A stretch of DNA of 64,000 nt. Origin: Aquimarina sp. AU58 (GTDB lineage: Bacteria > Bacteroidota > Bacteroidia > Flavobacteriales > Flavobacteriaceae). Positions 62,014 to 64,000 of the stretch are shown here, in pieces. Made by a program: the position numbers and the translations under genes. Under the pieces are notes generated by a model. It did not search any database. It had not been told where the DNA came from and saw only the letters and a list, made by a program, of their open reading frames with translations. Numbering within the stretch: the stretch's first letter is position 1; every line of letters starts with the position of its first letter. The stretch is from the NCBI RefSeq assembly GCF_900312745.1, contig NZ_OMPD01000007.1, positions 68,523-132,522 of the forward strand, read 5' to 3'.

Positions 62014-62517
62014 ATGACGATACAAGATATGATCAACTGGTTTGCAAATAATCCAAATCTAATACTTGGGTATTTTGCTATTATTATCGCTATATCTTTA
62101 CTAGGGCTAATATTTGTAAATCAAAGAAATTTTCGATCTCCGATAAATTATTTTTATGGAATCTTAGTTTATGCAGTAACTATTCCCGGATTGTTGGCTT
62201 TAATTATTGTTTTGTACAGTTTTTTCTTCTTAAAGATTAACCTGCTACAGGTCAACATATTGGCCTATTTCGTTCCCGTTGTTTCTATGTTTGTTACCTT
62301 ATTTATTATTAATAAAACGGTACCTATGTCTAGAATTCCGGGTTTTGAAAAACTTTCAGGATTATTTGTCATCGTTGCTATAACTTTTATCATTACTTAT
62401 ATATTGCAACGCATGTTTTTTGGAGTTTTTTTTGTTGGCAGATTTCAATATTTATTAGTATTCTTTCTTGCATTACTTCTGATTCTAAGAATCGCCTGGA
62501 AAAGAATTACAAAATAA
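62014..62517 (+). CDS. Membrane protein of unknown function
   Basis: The protein is 167 residues with about five hydrophobic segments (LGYFAIIIAISLLGLIFVN, GILVYAVTIPGLLALIIVLY, NILAYFVPVVSMFVTLFII, LSGLFVIVAITFIITYILQ and a last one). A short loop is between each pair. No catalytic residues stand out, and no family is recognised. Single gene between a divergent lipoprotein gene and a convergent ABC transporter operon. Confidence 0.75.
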   Translation: MTIQDMINWFANNPNLILGYFAIIIAISLLGLIFVNQRNFRSPINYFYGILVYAVTIPGLLALIIVLYSFFFLKINLLQVNILAYFVPVVSMFVTLFIINKTVPMSRIPGFEKLSGLFVIVAITFIITYILQRMFFGVFFVGRFQYLLVFFLALLLILRIAWKRITK

Positions 62518-62625
62518 AGAATCTTAAAGTTTCACCCGTAAGCAAACTTCTAAATATTTGATTAGATACTGCCAAGTGCTAAAAACAAGTTTAACACATG
62601 GTTTTTAATGTAGATTAGTAAATTA

Positions 62626-63453
62626 CTACGAATTAAGCATAGTTGCCTTTATTTGCTTAACAATTTCGATATGATCTAATCCAAAATCTTTCCAGGCAAG
62701 ATTCAATTCTTTCATATCAAAATGTTTAACAATGGTACCATAATCAGCACGTTTTCCATCTACGGTAGGATAGCCAATCACATAAATACTATCTGCCAGT
62801 TCTACTGCTAATTCTATATCATGTGTAGAATAAATAATCGTATTAAATTCGTGTGTAGACGTAATTAGATTAAACGCATTTTTAACATCTTCAATATTTC
62901 CTACATCAAGGCCCGAAAAAGGTTCGTCCAGCACCATATAATGACCAGAACAAAGTATCTGTTCGATTATTGCTGTACGCTGCCTCTGTCCCCCGGATAA
63001 CTCACAGGGATACTGGTCTTTTACTTTTTCTAAACCCCAATCAGACAGGTAACTCATTATTTTGGTATGCTTTTCTTCTTTAGAAATATCTTTTTTACGA
63101 AGTGCAAACAGTAATGCCTGATACACTGTTTTATTTCTAAATAAGGTGTATTTTTGATCTACAAAACCAATATCTCCTTCATGTACTTCTTTGGCATCAT
63201 TTTCTGAATCTGTTTCTGTATCGGCAATCAGTATTTTTCCTGTAGTTGGTTTGATCAAGCCTGTCATTGCTCTAAACAATGTAGATTTACCTCGACCAGA
63301 ACGCCCTACAAAAGCAATAACCTGACCTGTAATATTGTTTTCTCTAATAACATCTTTTTCTACAAAATTAACATCTTTTATTACAGTTTTATCACCATAG
63401 GCGACACTTAAGTTTTCTACATACAATAATGTATTATGCGTACTATAGTTCAT
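62626..63453 (-). CDS. ABC importer ATP-binding protein (TauB/SsuB-like)
   Basis: The protein is 275 residues. Walker A is VGRSGRGKSTLF (an unusual Arg for the Ser/Gly normally there), Q-loop is GFVDQKYTLFRN, the signature is ELSGGQRQRTAI, Walker B is YMVLDEPFSGLD, and the H-loop is YSTHDIELAVELA. It powers an importer whose permease gene lies immediately upstream (5 bases). The substrate cannot be told from here; nitrate, sulfonate or similar solutes are typical of the group. Confidence 0.93.
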   Translation of the reverse strand: MNYSTHNTLLYVENLSVAYGDKTVIKDVNFVEKDVIRENNITGQVIAFVGRSGRGKSTLFRAMTGLIKPTTGKILIADTETDSENDAKEVHEGDIGFVDQKYTLFRNKTVYQALLFALRKKDISKEEKHTKIMSYLSDWGLEKVKDQYPCELSGGQRQRTAIIEQILCSGHYMVLDEPFSGLDVGNIEDVKNAFNLITSTHEFNTIIYSTHDIELAVELADSIYVIGYPTVDGKRADYGTIVKHFDMKELNLAWKDFGLDHIEIVKQIKATMLNS

Positions 63454-63458
63454 TCTAC

Positions 63459-64000
63459 TTATATTTTGGAGTATCTAAAAAAAGCTTTTCTCAAGTAATC
63501 TAAAACAAAATCTATCGACAAGCCTACTAATAATATTACTATTTGTAACGCTATAATTCTACCATGATTCATGAATTTATCAGAGTTTTTGATTAAAAAT
63601 CCTAGACCACCAGCCGCTACAAGTATTGATTCTACGGTTACCAACATCATCCAAACGATAGCCAGGTTTTGCCTGATTACTTCTATAACATGATCTATTC
63701 TTCCTTTTACAACAACTTCCCATAGTACTTCCCATCGATTACATTGTAAAGAACGTGCATGATCGAATTCTTCTTGTGGTATAGAGCTAATCATACTTAA
63801 TAATGATGTGGTAAGATATGTGGTCATAAATACCACCAATACCCAAACCTGCATGGTTCTGGCATCACTAATAAGGATCGCCAGATAAAAAGATATACCC
63901 GTAAGCGGAAGATAACGTAGCTTACTTAATGTTTTTGCTATTGGTGTTACTACAGGAATTGTAGATAAATAGGTAACAATTAAAGAAATAATAACTGCTA
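63459..64000 (-). CDS. ABC importer permease (partial; N-terminus beyond window)
   Basis: The frame is open from its stop at 63459 to the window edge, about 180 residues. An internal ATG at 63854 is not the start, since the preceding codons read ISLIVTYLSTIPVVTPIAKT and LRYLPLTGISFYLAI, a continuous membrane segment. The EAA-like loop that contacts the ATPase is EEFDHARSLQCNRWEVLWEV. It is the inner-membrane channel of the importer whose ATPase gene follows 5 bases later. Confidence 0.9.
   Translation of the reverse strand, partial: AVIISLIVTYLSTIPVVTPIAKTLSKLRYLPLTGISFYLAILISDARTMQVWVLVVFMTTYLTTSLLSMISSIPQEEFDHARSLQCNRWEVLWEVVVKGRIDHVIEVIRQNLAIVWMMLVTVESILVAAGGLGFLIKNSDKFMNHGRIIALQIVILLVGLSIDFVLDYLRKAFFRYSKI

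Noticed and set aside
1..64000. Search for tRNA/rRNA genes, CRISPR arrays, insertion sequences, phage genes
   Set aside because: No cloverleaf, repeat-spacer array, transposase or phage protein was recognised anywhere in the window.

Overview
The window looks like chromosomal DNA of a marine-type member of the Bacteroidota, family Flavobacteriaceae (an Aquimarina-like genome would fit, but I cannot name the species). The evidence is low G+C, a secreted protease with a type IX secretion C-terminal sorting domain, lipoproteins starting CSSDD/CSDDE, promoters of the TAnnTTTG type, almost no Shine-Dalgarno sequences, and families typical of flavobacteria (DUF983, DUF4870, DUF6515, imelysin/di-heme oxidoreductase pairs). 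I saw no tRNA, rRNA, insertion sequence, CRISPR array or prophage. Both ends cut genes.

Layout. 1-3.7 kb is nitrogen assimilation: truncated gltB facing away from glnK-amt, with a structured divergent control region. 3.7-17.7 kb is mixed: two sensor kinases, a DUF4870 membrane protein, a leucine-rich repeat protein, a T9SS serine protease, mnmE, and an AraC regulator next to a Tat-exported aminotransferase. 17.7-30 kb is a minus-strand block: small membrane proteins, a tight DUF4159-MoxR-DUF58-BatA-DUF4175-type operon, and a separate TldD/TldE peptidase pair.

30.5-36.8 kb is a sulfur (sulfide/persulfide) island: DUF983, a Crp/Fnr regulator with a Cys-Met-Thr-Met-Thr-Cys-Cys segment, a SulP transporter, an MBL-rhodanese protein, a rhodanese and a sulfide:quinone-reductase-like flavoprotein. 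Four promoters here share one layout: GTAAC-N4-GTTAC (one copy with a single mismatch), then exactly 22 bases, then TAnnTTT(G/A). This reads as a class II Crp/Fnr regulon, probably run by the regulator encoded in it.

36.8-50.4 kb is an RND efflux operon (small secreted protein, TolC fused to an ABC-type substrate-binding domain, adaptor, pump, K+ channel) beside a LytS/LytTR-type two-component system, followed by three transcription units of small secreted proteins. Each of these three units has the same promoter: three TGAA (TTCA on the coding strand) repeats at exactly 21-bp steps, 35 bases upstream of a TAnnTTTG element. This is the geometry expected for a LytTR regulator. 50.5-57.3 kb carries a membrane nucleotidyl cyclase, a trypsin-like protease, a beta-lactamase-fold hydrolase, a DJ-1/PfpI lipoprotein, a GNAT enzyme and an HxlR regulator facing a two-gene unit. 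57.4-61.3 kb is an imelysin / di-heme oxidoreductase / imelysin operon, probably for iron uptake. The end holds a lipoprotein, a membrane protein and a truncated ABC importer.

The strongest new observations are the two self-consistent promoter families (Crp/Fnr sulfur regulon; LytTR-like envelope regulon). Both were read directly from base positions.
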